Notes: generated from the sequence alone by a model not told the origin. 64,000 bases of DNA from Paraburkholderia caffeinilytica (GCF_003368325.1 NZ_CP031466.1:3286001-3350000), one strand, 5' to 3'. Positions 8,538-17,936 are shown, counted from the stretch's first letter. A program made the numbers and translations.

Positions 8538-9227
8538 TCAGGTTGCGGTGCGCCGGGATGGCGGTCGTTTGCTTGGGGATTGACTCGCGGACCGGCCTGC
8601 GATCGGGTTCGATTCGCTGGCGGACTCAGTATTGAGCAAGGCTTCAGCGGCGGCTCGCGCGTCGAGCGCGGCGTCGGTCTCGCCGCTGACCAGCGCCACG
8701 GCGATGGCGCCGTCGAGCAGGATCAGCCATTGGCGCGACAAGCGCGCGGCGCGGCGAGCGTCCATACCGGATTCGACCGCGTAGTCATCGCACTGGGTTC
8801 GCACGAACGCGAGCAGGCGTTCCTTGTGTTCACGCGCGACGATCCGGATCGGATCCTCCGCGGAGGCGATTTCGCCGGCGGCATTCAGAAACGCGCAACC
8901 ATGAAAATCCTCCGACGCAAACCATTCGCGCAGTACGTAGAACATGCCGAGCAGGTGCGCGCGCGCCGTCTTGCCGTGCTGCAACGCGCCCGCGATAAAC
9001 CAGTTCATCCAGCGCTCGTCGCGCCGCTCCAACGCGGCGGCGACGAGCGCGTCTTTCGATTCGAAGTGCGTGTAAAAGCTTTTGCGCGCGGTGCCGGACT
9101 GCTTGACGATCGCGTCGACACCGGTGGCATGGATGCCGCCTGCGTAGATCAACGCCTCCGCGGCATCGAGCAACCGTTCACGCGCGCTGCCCGACGCAGC
9201 CGATTCAGTTGGGTTTTGAGTAGCCAT
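8538..9227 (-). CDS. TetR/AcrR-family transcriptional regulator
   Basis: 229 residues. The N-terminal TetR helix-turn-helix spans about residues 15-65: SARERLLDAAEALIYAGGIHATGVDAIVKQSGTARKSFYTHF is the usual pattern (quoted here only to locate it at 14-55). The C-terminal ligand domain is alpha-helical. It is upstream of, and likely cotranscribed with, the DUF1348 gene and divergent from yceI (109-bp gap), so it may repress both. The inducer is unknown. Confidence 0.88.
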   Translation of the reverse strand: MATQNPTESAASGSARERLLDAAEALIYAGGIHATGVDAIVKQSGTARKSFYTHFESKDALVAAALERRDERWMNWFIAGALQHGKTARAHLLGMFYVLREWFASEDFHGCAFLNAAGEIASAEDPIRIVAREHKERLLAFVRTQCDDYAVESGMDARRAARLSRQWLILLDGAIAVALVSGETDAALDARAAAEALLNTESASESNPIAGRSASQSPSKRPPSRRTAT

Positions 9228-9336
9228 GTGCGAAGGTTAGAACGATCATTCTCCTTCGTCAAGTTTTTGCTCGCTTCGGCGCGTTGGGCGCGCTTACTGC
9301 TATTGTGATGACGATCGATCAACTGGAACGAAAATC

Positions 9337-9987
9337 ATGAGCCGCTCTATTGTCCGCGCGTCGTTGGTGCGTGCGCTACTCAGCGCAGCACTGCTGACTT
9401 CGATGGCCTGCACGCCCGTGCGAGTCCTCACGCATACGGTCAGCCAGAACGAAGCACGCGTGCCGGCCGGTCGCTACGATCTCGATCGGGACCATTGCAG
9501 CATTACCTTCGACATCGATCACTTCAAGTACTCGCGCTTTACGATGCGCTTCGATCGCAAGCAGGGGCAACTCGACTGGAACGAAGGCGGAATGGACAAG
9601 AGTAGCGTGGCGATTACGATCGACGCCGCGAGCATCGACACGAATGTGCCGCTACTCGACAAGATGGTGAAAAGCGACAGCATGCTCGATGTGTCGCGCT
9701 TTCCAGAGGTGCGCTTCGCCAGCACGCGGTTTGAGCGAACCGGCGAATCGCGCGGCACGTTGAGTGGCGATCTGACGATTCACGGCGTCGCGCAACCGGT
9801 CACGCTCGACGTCACCTTCAACGGTTTCGCCCCCGATCCGCTCACGAAAAAAGACACGCTCGGCTTTTCCGCGGACGGTCACTTCAGCCGCGCGAAGTTC
9901 GGTTTGTCGACGTGGTACCCGGCTGTCGGCGACGATATTCATGTGCGTATTCAGGCCGAGTTCGTCAAAACGCCCGCAGGCGCGTGA
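9337..9987 (+). CDS. YceI-family protein, probable lipoprotein
   Basis: 216 residues. An N-terminal hydrophobic segment ends in LLTSMAC, a weak lipobox, so the protein is exported and perhaps lipid-anchored. The YceI domain follows: RYDLDRDHCSITFDIDHFKYSRF, IDTNVPLLDKMVKSDSMLDVSRFPEVRFAST, GDLTIHGVAQPVTLDVTFNG and FSADGHFSRAKFGLS. This lipocalin-like fold binds isoprenoid-type lipids in characterised members. It is divergent from a TetR regulator that may control it. Confidence 0.88.
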   Translation: MSRSIVRASLVRALLSAALLTSMACTPVRVLTHTVSQNEARVPAGRYDLDRDHCSITFDIDHFKYSRFTMRFDRKQGQLDWNEGGMDKSSVAITIDAASIDTNVPLLDKMVKSDSMLDVSRFPEVRFASTRFERTGESRGTLSGDLTIHGVAQPVTLDVTFNGFAPDPLTKKDTLGFSADGHFSRAKFGLSTWYPAVGDDIHVRIQAEFVKTPAGA

Positions 9988-10071
9988 GCGCGGTGCGGGC
10001 GTTCTGGTTCAGGCGTCGTCGGTCAGACTTTTCGTTTCAGGCGCTGCGCATGAGTGCGTTGTCGTTTTGGC

Positions 10072-11103
10072 TCACGCAGCGGTCCAGTCGAGAATCACCT
10101 TGCCGCTCTCGCCTGAGAGCATCGTGGCAAACGCTTCCTGATAGTCGTCGACCTTGAAGTGGTGCGTGAGGATCGGCGACAGATCCAGACCGCTTTGCAG
10201 CATCGCGACCATCTTGTACCAGGTCTCGAACATCTCGCGGCCATAAATACCCTTGATTTCGAGGCCTTTGAAGATCACCTGGGTCCAGTCGATCGCGGTC
10301 TGCGCGGGCGGAATGCCGAGCAGCGCGATCTTGCCGCCGTGGTTCATCGCTTCGAGCATGCCGGTGAATGCGCTCGGCACACCTGACATTTCGAGCCCGA
10401 CGTCGAAACCTTCGGCCATGTGCAGATCGGCCATCACGTCGCGCAACGATTCACGCGAGACGTTCACCGCACGCGTTGCGCCCATCTTGCGCGCGAGTTC
10501 GAGGCGATAGTCGTTGACGTCGGTAATCACCACATTGCGTGCGCCAACATGCTTCGCAATCGCCACCGCCATGATGCCGATCGGCCCGGCGCCGGTGATC
10601 AGCACGTCTTCGCCGACCAGGTTGAACGACAGTGCCGTGTGCGTGGCGTTGCCGAACGGATCGAAGATCGCAGCGAGATCGTCGGAGATTTCAGGCGGAA
10701 TCTTGAATGCGTTGAAGGCCGGAATCACGAGGTATTCGGCGAACGCACCTTCGCGATTCACGCCGACGCCCACCGTATTGCGGCACAGGTGCCGGCGTCC
10801 CGCACGACAGTTGCGACAGAAACCGCAGGTGATATGCCCTTCGCCCGACACGCGATCGCCGATTGCAAAGCCGCGCACTTCCTGCCCCATCTCGACGATT
10901 TCGCCGACGTATTCGTGACCGACATGCATCGGTACCGGAATCGTCTTTTGCGCCCAATTGTCCCATTTCCAGATGTGGATATCGGTGCCGCAGATCGCGG
11001 TGCGCGTGATGCGGATCATCACGTCGTTGTGACCGACTTCGGGCTTCTTCACATCCGTCAGCGTGAGGCCCGGTGCGCGTTCGAGTTTTGCCAATGCTTT
11101 CAT
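10072..11103 (-). CDS. tdh: L-threonine 3-dehydrogenase
   Basis: 343 residues from ATG 11103 (an 18-residue upstream extension is rejected because MKALAKLE is the family start). It is a zinc medium-chain dehydrogenase: catalytic zinc region [30 protein letters not shown], structural zinc cysteines [15 protein letters not shown], and the NAD-binding [18 protein letters not shown]. It oxidises L-threonine to 2-amino-3-ketobutyrate with NAD. It lies 13 bp downstream of kbl, whose product consumes that compound; together they convert threonine to glycine and acetyl-CoA. Confidence 0.97.
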   Translation of the reverse strand: MKALAKLERAPGLTLTDVKKPEVGHNDVMIRITRTAICGTDIHIWKWDNWAQKTIPVPMHVGHEYVGEIVEMGQEVRGFAIGDRVSGEGHITCGFCRNCRAGRRHLCRNTVGVGVNREGAFAEYLVIPAFNAFKIPPEISDDLAAIFDPFGNATHTALSFNLVGEDVLITGAGPIGIMAVAIAKHVGARNVVITDVNDYRLELARKMGATRAVNVSRESLRDVMADLHMAEGFDVGLEMSGVPSAFTGMLEAMNHGGKIALLGIPPAQTAIDWTQVIFKGLEIKGIYGREMFETWYKMVAMLQSGLDLSPILTHHFKVDDYQEAFATMLSGESGKVILDWTAA

Positions 11104-11116
11104 GTGCGCCTCCGCT

Positions 11117-12316
11117 TCAGATGATGCCGAGTTGACGGCCGACGCGCGCAAATGCATCGACGGCTCGATCGATTTGTTCCGGCGTGTGCGCGGCGCTCAT
11201 TTGCGTGCGGATTCGCGCACGGCCTTTGGGCACGACGGGGAACGAAAAGCCGATTACGTACACGCCTTCCTTCAACAACGCGTCGGCCATCTTCGATGCG
11301 AGCTGCGCGTCGCCGAGCATGACTGGAATGATCGGGTGTTCGCCGGGCACGAGCGTGAAACCGAGCGCGCTCATTGCGCGGCGGAAATGCGCGCCGTTTT
11401 CGCGTACGCGCTCACGCAGTTGCGCGCCTTCGTCGCTCGCGAGCAATTCGAGTACTTTCAGCGACGCGGCGGCAATGCTCGGTGTCAGCGTGTTCGAGAA
11501 CAGATAGGGGCGTGAGCGTTGACGCAGCAAATCGATGACTTCCTGACGCGCGGCGACATAGCCGCCGGATGCGCCGCCGAGTGCTTTGCCGAGCGTGCCG
11601 GTAATGATGTCGACGCGCGACAGCACACCGCAATGTTCCGGCGTGCCGCGCCCATGCTCGCCGACGAAGCCGACCGCGTGCGAATCGTCGACCATCACCA
11701 GTGCGCCGTAGCGGTCGGCGAGATCGCAAATACCGGCGAGGTCGGCGATGATGCCGTCCATCGAAAACACGCCGTCGGTGGCGATCAGCTTGAAGCGCGC
11801 GCCGGCGGCATCCGCTTCTTTCAGCCTGGCTTCGAGATCGGCGAGGTCATTGTTCTTGTAGCGAAAGCGCTTCGCCTTCGAAAGCCGCACGCCGTCGATG
11901 ATGCTCGCGTGGTTCAGCTCGTCGCTGATGATGGCATCGTTATCGTCGAGCAGGGTTTCGAACAAACCGCCGTTCGCATCGAAACAGCTGGAGTAGAGGA
12001 TGCAATCGTCGGTTTGCAGGAATGCGGCCAGCGCTTTTTCAAGGTCTTTGTGCACGGTTTGCGTACCGCAAATGAAACGCACCGACGCCATGCCGAAGCC
12101 GTCGTTGTCCAGGCCAAGCTTGGCGGCCTCGATCAGCCGTTCGTCGTTGGCCAGACCCAGATAGTTGTTCGCGCAAAAATTCAGCACTTCCGTGCCGTTC
12201 TCGAGACGCACGTCAGCCGATTGCGGGCTGGCGATCACGCGCTCGCTCTTGTAAAAACCGTCAGCGCGGATCTGCTCGAGAGTGCCGCGCAGATGGGCGA
12301 GGTAAAGGTCACGCAT
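11117..12316 (-). CDS. kbl: 2-amino-3-ketobutyrate coenzyme A ligase (glycine C-acetyltransferase)
   Basis: 399 residues, the usual Kbl length. It is a PLP-dependent alpha-oxoamine synthase: [26 protein letters not shown], the substrate-site [31 protein letters not shown] and the PLP lysine in [16 protein letters not shown]. It cleaves 2-amino-3-ketobutyrate with CoA to glycine and acetyl-CoA. It is first in the kbl-tdh operon and divergent from an XRE-cupin regulator, 169 bp away, that probably controls it. Confidence 0.97.
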   Translation of the reverse strand: MRDLYLAHLRGTLEQIRADGFYKSERVIASPQSADVRLENGTEVLNFCANNYLGLANDERLIEAAKLGLDNDGFGMASVRFICGTQTVHKDLEKALAAFLQTDDCILYSSCFDANGGLFETLLDDNDAIISDELNHASIIDGVRLSKAKRFRYKNNDLADLEARLKEADAAGARFKLIATDGVFSMDGIIADLAGICDLADRYGALVMVDDSHAVGFVGEHGRGTPEHCGVLSRVDIITGTLGKALGGASGGYVAARQEVIDLLRQRSRPYLFSNTLTPSIAAASLKVLELLASDEGAQLRERVRENGAHFRRAMSALGFTLVPGEHPIIPVMLGDAQLASKMADALLKEGVYVIGFSFPVVPKGRARIRTQMSAAHTPEQIDRAVDAFARVGRQLGII

Positions 12317-12416
12317 GAACCAGGCTCCTGAAAGGGTAGTGCGCCCGTGGGCGACATGCCCGGCACGTGCGGCATGTTCGACGTCGAGGCGGGCTGTTAT
12401 AGTCGGCTGTCAGTTT

Positions 12417-12456
12417 TATCGGATATTTTCGTTTTTCCGAACTAAAATCCGGTATG
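12417..12456. promoter_or_regulatory. Imperfect inverted repeat between kbl and the XRE-cupin gene
   Basis: TATCGGATATTTT at 12417 and AAAATCCGGTA at about 12444 form an imperfect inverted repeat in an AT-rich stretch between divergent genes. It is a candidate operator for the HTH-cupin regulator and may overlap both promoters. Confidence 0.35.
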
Positions 12457-12485
12457 TCGAACAACTCTAAACGATAGGTCAGTAA

Positions 12486-13112
12486 ATGGCAAGTTCGGGA
12501 ATCCGCCGCGCAGCCGCCAGCGCGGCCCCCACTTCAGGCACGAGTCCGGTTCCGGCGATCGCTGCGCCGCCTCGCGTCGGCGAGCAGATTCAGCGTCTGC
12601 GCGCCGAACGGCGCATGACGCTCGACGACCTGTCGCGTGCGGCCGGCGTGTCGAAATCGATGCTCTCGGAAATCGAGCGCGACAAGGCCAATCCGACGAT
12701 CGCGGTTGCGTGGCGTCTGACGAACGCGCTCGGCGTCAGTCTCGATTCGCTGTTCGCGCCGCAGAAGGCGCCGGAGGCAATTGCGGTCTCCGGTCCGCAC
12801 GACATCCCCACCTTGAGCGGGCACGAGGCCAAGTATCAGTTGCGTGTCTGGGGCCCGATCGAATTGGCCGGCAAGTTCGAGTGGTATGAGCTGACGCTGC
12901 AGCCAGGCGGGGCGCTGGTGTCGAACGCGCATGAGCCCGGCACGCGTGAGCATCTGACCGTGCTGTTGGGATCGATCGAGATCGAGGCGGCCGGCACGAC
13001 AAAGCGGCTCAAGGCCGCGGACACCGCGCGCTACGTCGCCGACGAGCCGCATGCGATTCGCAACGTCGGAAAGGGCGAGGCGAAAGCGCTGCTGGTGGTG
13101 ATTCACGGCTGA
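12486..13112 (+). CDS. XRE-type HTH regulator with C-terminal cupin domain
   Basis: 208 residues. After a low-complexity N terminus, an XRE helix-turn-helix spans about residues 33-88 (IQRLRAERRMTLDDLSRAAG, SKSMLSEIERDKANPTIAVAWRLTNALG). A cupin domain follows at about 125-205 (LQPGGALVSNAHEPGTREHLTVL, DTARYVADEPHAIRNVG). This architecture is common for regulators of amino-acid catabolism (SutR/PuuR-like). It is divergent from kbl-tdh, so control of threonine breakdown is the simplest reading. Confidence 0.88.
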   Translation: MASSGIRRAAASAAPTSGTSPVPAIAAPPRVGEQIQRLRAERRMTLDDLSRAAGVSKSMLSEIERDKANPTIAVAWRLTNALGVSLDSLFAPQKAPEAIAVSGPHDIPTLSGHEAKYQLRVWGPIELAGKFEWYELTLQPGGALVSNAHEPGTREHLTVLLGSIEIEAAGTTKRLKAADTARYVADEPHAIRNVGKGEAKALLVVIHG

Positions 13113-13185
13113 GGGGCGGGCGCACCGCGGCTGGTTGATGTCGGAATCGGACTGAATTGTCGTTTGGCCGAGGTTGCGCGAGACA

Positions 13186-13201
13186 CTGTATATTTGCACA
13201 G
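13186..13201. promoter_or_regulatory. LexA (SOS) box
   Basis: CTGTATATTTGCACAG fits the CTGT-N8-ACAG LexA consensus of gamma- and betaproteobacteria exactly, with flanking A and TA that also match the extended TACTGT...ACAGTA form. It ends 25 bp before the start codon of the small gene at 13227, where a repressor would block transcription. Confidence 0.75.
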
Positions 13202-13226
13202 TACAGGGTGTCGACTGGAGCCGATA

Positions 13227-13625
13227 ATGAACGACCTGACCACCGAACAAGCCGAGCATGCTCTGGCCGCGCTGCGCTATCAAACCGCGGCGCGCGATCT
13301 TGAACACATCGTGCGCAACATCGCCGCACGCTACATCGTCCAGCAGGTGCCGCTCTCGTGGCGGCTGCTGCATGCAATCGAAGCCGAAGCGCTGGCGGAT
13401 CTCGGATTCGCCAGTCGGCACGACGCGATCATGCTCGGCCTGTTCCAACGGCCGTCCGAGCTGCCTTATCCGGAAACGGACGAGGCAGTGGATTTCGGCA
13501 CATCCACTGCTTTGCCGGCGGTGTTCGCGTTTGCCGTCTCGGCCTATGAAGAGGCGGCACGCCGCGCCGCGCAACCTGCATCGAAAGGCGCGCCGCTTAA
13601 GCACGCGCGGGCGTGGGGCGACTGA
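13227..13625 (+). CDS. Small conserved-looking protein of unknown function, LexA box upstream
   Basis: 132 residues from ATG 13227, preceded by CTGGAG at 13215. The protein is helical and alanine-rich, without signal peptide or membrane span; LEHIVRNIAARYIVQQVPLSWRLLHAIEAEALADLGFAS is located at about residues 25-63. No family is recognised. It lies between a perfect LexA box and, 63 bp downstream, a tyrosine-recombinase gene on the same strand, so the pair may be an SOS-responsive operon beside the replication origin (inference). Confidence 0.7.
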   Translation: MNDLTTEQAEHALAALRYQTAARDLEHIVRNIAARYIVQQVPLSWRLLHAIEAEALADLGFASRHDAIMLGLFQRPSELPYPETDEAVDFGTSTALPAVFAFAVSAYEEAARRAAQPASKGAPLKHARAWGD

Positions 13626-13688
13626 CCCACGCGCTGTGTTTTCATCGGTTGCCACCTACAATATGCGCAACTAACGGAAAGATAGCCC

Positions 13689-14756
13689 ATGTCACCTCCT
13701 CATCTGTCCGACCTGGTCTCGCGCCCTGCACCGTCAACCGATCTCTTCGATCAGGAACGCGAAGACTGGCGCCGCGATCCGCAAATCGCATTCGATGCGT
13801 GGCTTGCCAAACAGCATTTCAGGCGCTCTTCCGCTGAAGTCTATCAAGCACAGTGGGGGCTTTTCCTCGACTGGCTTGCGGTCCGCCAAAAGAGTCTGGC
13901 CACGGTCGATACGCAAACCATCGCTGAATTCGTGGGTGGTCTCGCGATCCGAAAACCGCAACGCGTCAGGTATTTGCGGCTCATCGAACGGGTGCTGGAT
14001 CACGTCCGCGAGATCGAATCCGCGTCGACCAACCCTGCGCGTTTTATTGCTCAGGATGGCGAAGCAGCATGGCGAAACGCACGCGATAACGAACCGACCG
14101 GGTTTCTTAACCATGCCGAACGCGCCGCGCTCATTGCCCAACTGTTTTCGCCCTTGCCGGCCTTATCTGTCGCGCAGCGCTGGAGGGAGCGACGCGACCG
14201 TGCATTGATTGCGGTGTTTCTCGGCGGTGGCATCAAGACCGGCGAGGCTGCAGCGCTTACAGTTAGTTGCGTCAGTGTCGGCTCACCGTGGATCACGATC
14301 GAGTCCGCGAATCCGATGCTGACGCGGCGTACCCGGCTCGCGCCCTTCGCGGCCGCCGTTCTCGATGCATGGCTTGCCGAACGGCGCCTTTCCGAACTAA
14401 CCGGTAATCTGGTCTTTCCCGCTTCGCCTTCAGGTCGTCCAATGCACAAGGCGACCATGTTGCGCGCAGTCGATGCGTTGATCGACGCGGCAGGCATTGC
14501 CGCGTCGCGAGCCTCGCGCGCCAGTCCGCAGACTTTGCGCAACACCTTCGCGGCGGATCTGTTCGAAAGCGGGGTTGAAGCGGAACTGGTCGGGCAATGG
14601 CTGGGATTTGTCCAGGCCGTATCGGCCAACCGTTTGTATCGGGCGTGGCAAAGGTGGATGGATCAGCAGGATTCGCCAGTTGTCGATGTGCCGGATCCTG
14701 CCGCTCCTCCATTGCCCGCGCCTAGACTGGATGGGCGTTTGACGAGGAAAGGGTGA
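13689..14756 (+). CDS. Tyrosine-recombinase (phage integrase/Xer family) with degenerate catalytic residues
   Basis: 355 residues. An N-terminal SAM-like core-binding domain spans about 25-115 (FRRSSAEVYQAQWGLFLDWL) and a catalytic domain about 140-330. Aligned by eye to XerD, the first Arg (GLRVSE) is Lys in GIKTGE, the HxxR motif is SPQTLRNTF (His to Gln, Arg kept), the LGH motif is LGF, and the nucleophile Tyr is kept in NRLYRAW. Only Arg II and Tyr of the R-H-R-H/W-Y set remain. It may be an impaired or DNA-binding-only recombinase, or a divergent active one. Its position near rep/par suggests a replicon-maintenance role such as dimer resolution. Confidence 0.8.
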   Translation: MSPPHLSDLVSRPAPSTDLFDQEREDWRRDPQIAFDAWLAKQHFRRSSAEVYQAQWGLFLDWLAVRQKSLATVDTQTIAEFVGGLAIRKPQRVRYLRLIERVLDHVREIESASTNPARFIAQDGEAAWRNARDNEPTGFLNHAERAALIAQLFSPLPALSVAQRWRERRDRALIAVFLGGGIKTGEAAALTVSCVSVGSPWITIESANPMLTRRTRLAPFAAAVLDAWLAERRLSELTGNLVFPASPSGRPMHKATMLRAVDALIDAAGIAASRASRASPQTLRNTFAADLFESGVEAELVGQWLGFVQAVSANRLYRAWQRWMDQQDSPVVDVPDPAAPPLPAPRLDGRLTRKG

Positions 14757-14763
14757 TCGGGCG

Positions 14764-14811
14764 AGCCCTGAAAATACTCACCCTTAAGGTCCCGAATTTC
14801 CTCACCTTTGG
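14764..14811. repeat. Iteron-like pair (cluster C)
   Basis: Two units lie between the convergent recombinase and KfrA-like genes. On the minus strand they read AAAGGTGAGGAAATTCGGGAC (at about 14790-14810) and AAGGGTGAGTATTTTCAGGG (at about 14765-14785). The first is nearly identical to origin iterons and links the CCAGGAG-type units of clusters A and B with the TTCGGGA-type units of the origin. Confidence 0.75.
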
Positions 14812-14844
14812 CAATTTATCCGCTATGACGCCCGCGTCGTGCGG

Positions 14845-16050
14845 TCATGCCGACGCCGCAATCGACCCGTTCGACAAAAATCGGCTGACCGCCTCCAGCC
14901 TTGATTCTCCGAGGCCGGACGAGTGATCGCATTCCGGACACTGCAACTCGAAGCGGTGATCCACTTGCGACAACTCGGGCTCACCTTGCTCACATTTTGG
15001 GCAGCGCAGTGGCAGCGTGACATGGCCGTCCGCCGCGGTGCCGATCACGGCCAGCTCGTCGGTTGTGAGCCTGCCTGCTTCGACCAGCGCACACAGCAGG
15101 TTTGCGATCGCGGGATCGATGTCCTGTTGGCCGCGCAGTGCCGCAACTTCTTTCGTCAACGCATCGACTTCGTCCGATTGCTCGCGCAGTTGCGTGTCGA
15201 GCCGGTCGCCGCGGGCCTTGGCTGCGGCGAGCTGCTGAATAAACTCGAATTCCTTGCGGCTTGCGTCACGTACCCCAGACTGGTAGGTGGCCGCCATGCT
15301 CCGCAAAGAATCGAGTTCGACCAGCATCGGCTTCACACGGCGCTCGGCTTCGGCGACAGCGTCCTTGATCTGTTGCGCATAGTGCTCGGTGCTTTGGCGC
15401 AATTCGACATGCAGGGCATCGATCCGGTCGCGGAGCGCCGCGTTAGTCGCCTGTTCGGTATCGACGCGTTGGCGCAACATTTCGTTTTCGCCGTCGAGTC
15501 GACGCACCGTGGACTGCAAGCCTTCCTGGTGAGCGGTCCCATGCGTGGTGGCGCTGGATAGTTCGGTTTCGAGCGCGCGAACGCGTTCCCATGCGGCTTC
15601 GGCTCTGAGTTCGCTGCGCCTGATCGCGTCTTCCGACACGTCGCGGCGAATTTCCGCTTCTCGCGCACGTTGGTCGGCGACGGTGATTTGGGCGCGAATT
15701 TCGTCGCGTTCGCTGTCGAGGGTCGAACGGGCATGCACTACCGCTTCTTCGAAAAGGGCGCCCAACAATTCTCCGGCGCGATCTTCCAGTGCTTTCGGGA
15801 TAGCGCCGGCGCCGACTTTGACGCGCGACACCGTTCGGATGCGTTCCCAAAAATGATCGATGTCCTTTGGGATGTCGCTCGCGCTGCCTGTTTGGGTCAG
15901 GTCGCGGACGGCCGCCATGGACGGGCGAATTCCCAAATCGAAAAAAAGTCGCTTGCACGCGTGCAGTGACAGTTCTTGCCGTCTTGCCCCGTTAGCCCGT
16001 AACGATTCAAGCTCGTCGCGGATGGTTTGTCGTTCCTGGTCCAGATTCAT
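14845..16050 (-). CDS. KfrA-like DNA-binding coiled-coil protein with C-terminal zinc ribbon
   Basis: 401 residues. The N-terminal third resembles the KfrA DNA-binding domain (about 1-120; LFFDLGIRPSMAAVRDLTQTGSASDIPKDI). A long heptad-rich coiled coil covers about 120-320, and a CPKC...CPEC zinc-ribbon-like ending lies at about 355-385. KfrA proteins of IncP-type plasmids are autorepressors whose long alpha-helical tail forms filaments that assist plasmid stability. Here it faces the origin, and direct repeats overlap its upstream region. The zinc-ribbon end is not part of classical KfrA. It probably acts as an origin-linked nucleoid or partition-accessory protein (inference). Confidence 0.75.
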   Translation of the reverse strand: MNLDQERQTIRDELESLRANGARRQELSLHACKRLFFDLGIRPSMAAVRDLTQTGSASDIPKDIDHFWERIRTVSRVKVGAGAIPKALEDRAGELLGALFEEAVVHARSTLDSERDEIRAQITVADQRAREAEIRRDVSEDAIRRSELRAEAAWERVRALETELSSATTHGTAHQEGLQSTVRRLDGENEMLRQRVDTEQATNAALRDRIDALHVELRQSTEHYAQQIKDAVAEAERRVKPMLVELDSLRSMAATYQSGVRDASRKEFEFIQQLAAAKARGDRLDTQLREQSDEVDALTKEVAALRGQQDIDPAIANLLCALVEAGRLTTDELAVIGTAADGHVTLPLRCPKCEQGEPELSQVDHRFELQCPECDHSSGLGESRLEAVSRFLSNGSIAASA

Positions 16051-16092
16051 GTATGCCTCGATGTCGCTCGAATTGGATGAATCATAACAATT

Positions 16093-16120
16093 TACGTATT
16101 GTTTGCTACGTATTTGTTTG
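16093..16120. promoter_or_regulatory. Direct repeats upstream of the kfrA-like gene, candidate autorepressor site
   Basis: TACGTATTGTTTG (16093-16105) and TACGTATTTGTTTG (16107-16120) are tandem direct repeats 43-70 bp before the start codon, next to a possible -10 hexamer TATGAT (minus strand, 16086-16081). KfrA proteins bind repeats in their own promoter, so this is a natural operator candidate. Confidence 0.55.
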
Positions 16121-16179
16121 AGGCGAGTGTTATTTGGCCAATTGGCGTGTTTTGAGGGTGCTGGTCGCTTAGAAGATCG

Positions 16180-16275
16180 GAGCCAGTGAAATTTTTCCGT
16201 GAAACAAAACGAAGATTAGCCAACAAGCCATTGTAAATAAAGAGATTTTGGCAGTTTCTTTTTGATCGCTCACTG
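16180..16275. other. AT-rich stretch beside the iteron array, possible DNA-unwinding element
   Basis: Within an otherwise GC-rich window, about 16180-16275 is rich in A/T runs (AAATTTTTCC, GTAAATAAAGAG, TTTCTTTTTGATC). It lies just before the iterons. Origins of this class melt at an AT-rich block next to the initiator sites. No DnaA box was seen between 16.05 and 18.0 kb. Confidence 0.4.
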
Positions 16276-16432
16276 TTTCACGAAGACGTCACGGGAGGTT
16301 TAGGGGTGGAAAGGTTTTGTCCGAAGGACACGCGGGGAAAGTCTAGAGAGTAATAAAAGTAAACACCTTTGAACCCATGTTAAAAACGTTAACGCCATGG
16401 CAAACCCTTACCAGGCAAGGGTTCCAGCCCGA

Positions 16433-17929
16433 CAAGGTGAAGCTTTACGGGAATGGTGGTGAGGTCTTGCGGGAGAGTTGAGTGATGAGGTTCGGGGGAC
16501 TCGGTGAGCAGCTCCGGGACAGAACGTGAGCGGGTTCAGGAGCGACCTCGAAAGTGCGGTTTGGCTAAAGGTGAGATTTTGCGGGACCTGCGCGCCCGGG
16601 ATCGCCCGGCAGCGCTCAAAAGTGGGTGCGGAGCGAGATCGACCTGAAGGTGAGAGATTTCGGGACCCTCGCCGACCCCGGATTTTGATCTTATTTGGGC
16701 CTCGTTAACCCCATTGGTGAGTCGAGACAGGAGAAAACGCGAACTGAAGGTGAGACTTTCCGGGGCTGAGGTGTCATTTTTGCCTCAAATTTGTGCAATC
16801 TGGCGCTTAAGGTGAGTGTTTGCGGGAGCTGAACCGGATTTCGACCAAAATTCGGTCCGCTACGTCGATTGGCTCCTCGCTCGCCTTTGTGCAAAGGTGA
16901 GCGAATTCGGGAGACGTGGATCGAGGCGATGGCCGGCTCGCCAAAATGCCTGTTTTGGGCCTGAGGTGAGATTTTTCGGGAGCCTTTTAGGGCGCTTGCG
17001 ATCGCTAAGGTGAGGAAATACAGGACCAAAATCGCCGCAACGGGCCGGAAAAGCCCTACAGACGCTGTCAGCGCCATTCCGGTTTCGTGACTGCCGAAAT
17101 CGTAAGGTGAGATTTTTCGGGACTCTTTGGGTTGCGGCAGGAAAGGTCAGATTTCATCGAAACGCTGCCAAAGGTGAGGATATACGGGAGGGCGTATCCA
17201 TAGCCCGGTCAATCGTGACTTCATAACCCAATGAAATCATTGAGTATTTTTTGTGCATTGCGCAAAGGTGAGGTTTTTCGGGGGCGTTTTTCCATGACCC
17301 ATGCAAGCCTGCTCCGGGCTCATAGGTGAGGCTTTCCGGGAGGATTTAACGGTGTTTTTCCAGGGCCCCAGGTCTGGAGGCCGCGCCGTTTCGAGCGTTC
17401 GGTTAGCGTTAAGGTGAGCTTTTTCGGGGGAGGTTGTCGCGACTCGACTCGGATTTCACACTCGCGTGAATGAAGTGTCTTGCTGCCAGGTTCGGCGGCC
17501 TCTGTTCAAATGGACGTCGCGGCGGTTGCCGTATCCCTCTGCGCGGCGTAGACCATGTGCTCGTCATCGACACGTGGGCGCGCCGGCGAGCTTCGTTGCG
17601 CCGCCCGCCTGGTTAGGGCGGCTTGATGCGCTTGCTGCGCGGGTGACGAAGGCGACCGCCGCGATCGCAGCAAGTTTTCCTCGAGTCGCCCTCCCCTATC
17701 CGCTGAAATCGGCCGAAGCGCACCCGCGCCGACGACGGAGTGCGAGTGCGGGCCGCTCGCAACGTGCGTGCGGGCAAAATTCACGAAAATTTTTTGAGGT
17801 GAGAAGATTCGGGATCGAGTGGCGCCGGTTCGTGACGGGTCGGGAATCGGTCAGTTTTTCGGGAGGCCGTGATCTGTAAGGATGCCCTGAACCTGGCGCG
17901 AAACGGGTGAGGTGAGGGTTTTCGGGAAC
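16433..17929 (+). repeat. Replication origin iteron array (about 20 units)
   Basis: About twenty copies of a roughly 20-bp motif, consensus AAGGTGAGNNTTTNCGGGA, all in the same direction. They begin near 16433, 16457, 16482, 16501, 16522, 16566, 16644, 16713, 16744, 16806, 16892, 16961, 17004, 17101, 17169, 17262, 17321, 17409, 17795 and 17908. Spacing is irregular, tighter on the left. There is no convincing gene between 16051 and 18046. The array lies directly upstream of a Rep_3 initiator, as in iteron plasmids and betaproteobacterial second chromosomes, and is taken as its binding sites and the origin. Confidence 0.9.
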
Positions 17930-17936
17930 CGCTCGA

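Noticed and set aside
16526..17879. Short ORFs inside the origin array
   Set aside because: They run through iterons, have no ribosome sites and no family resemblance.
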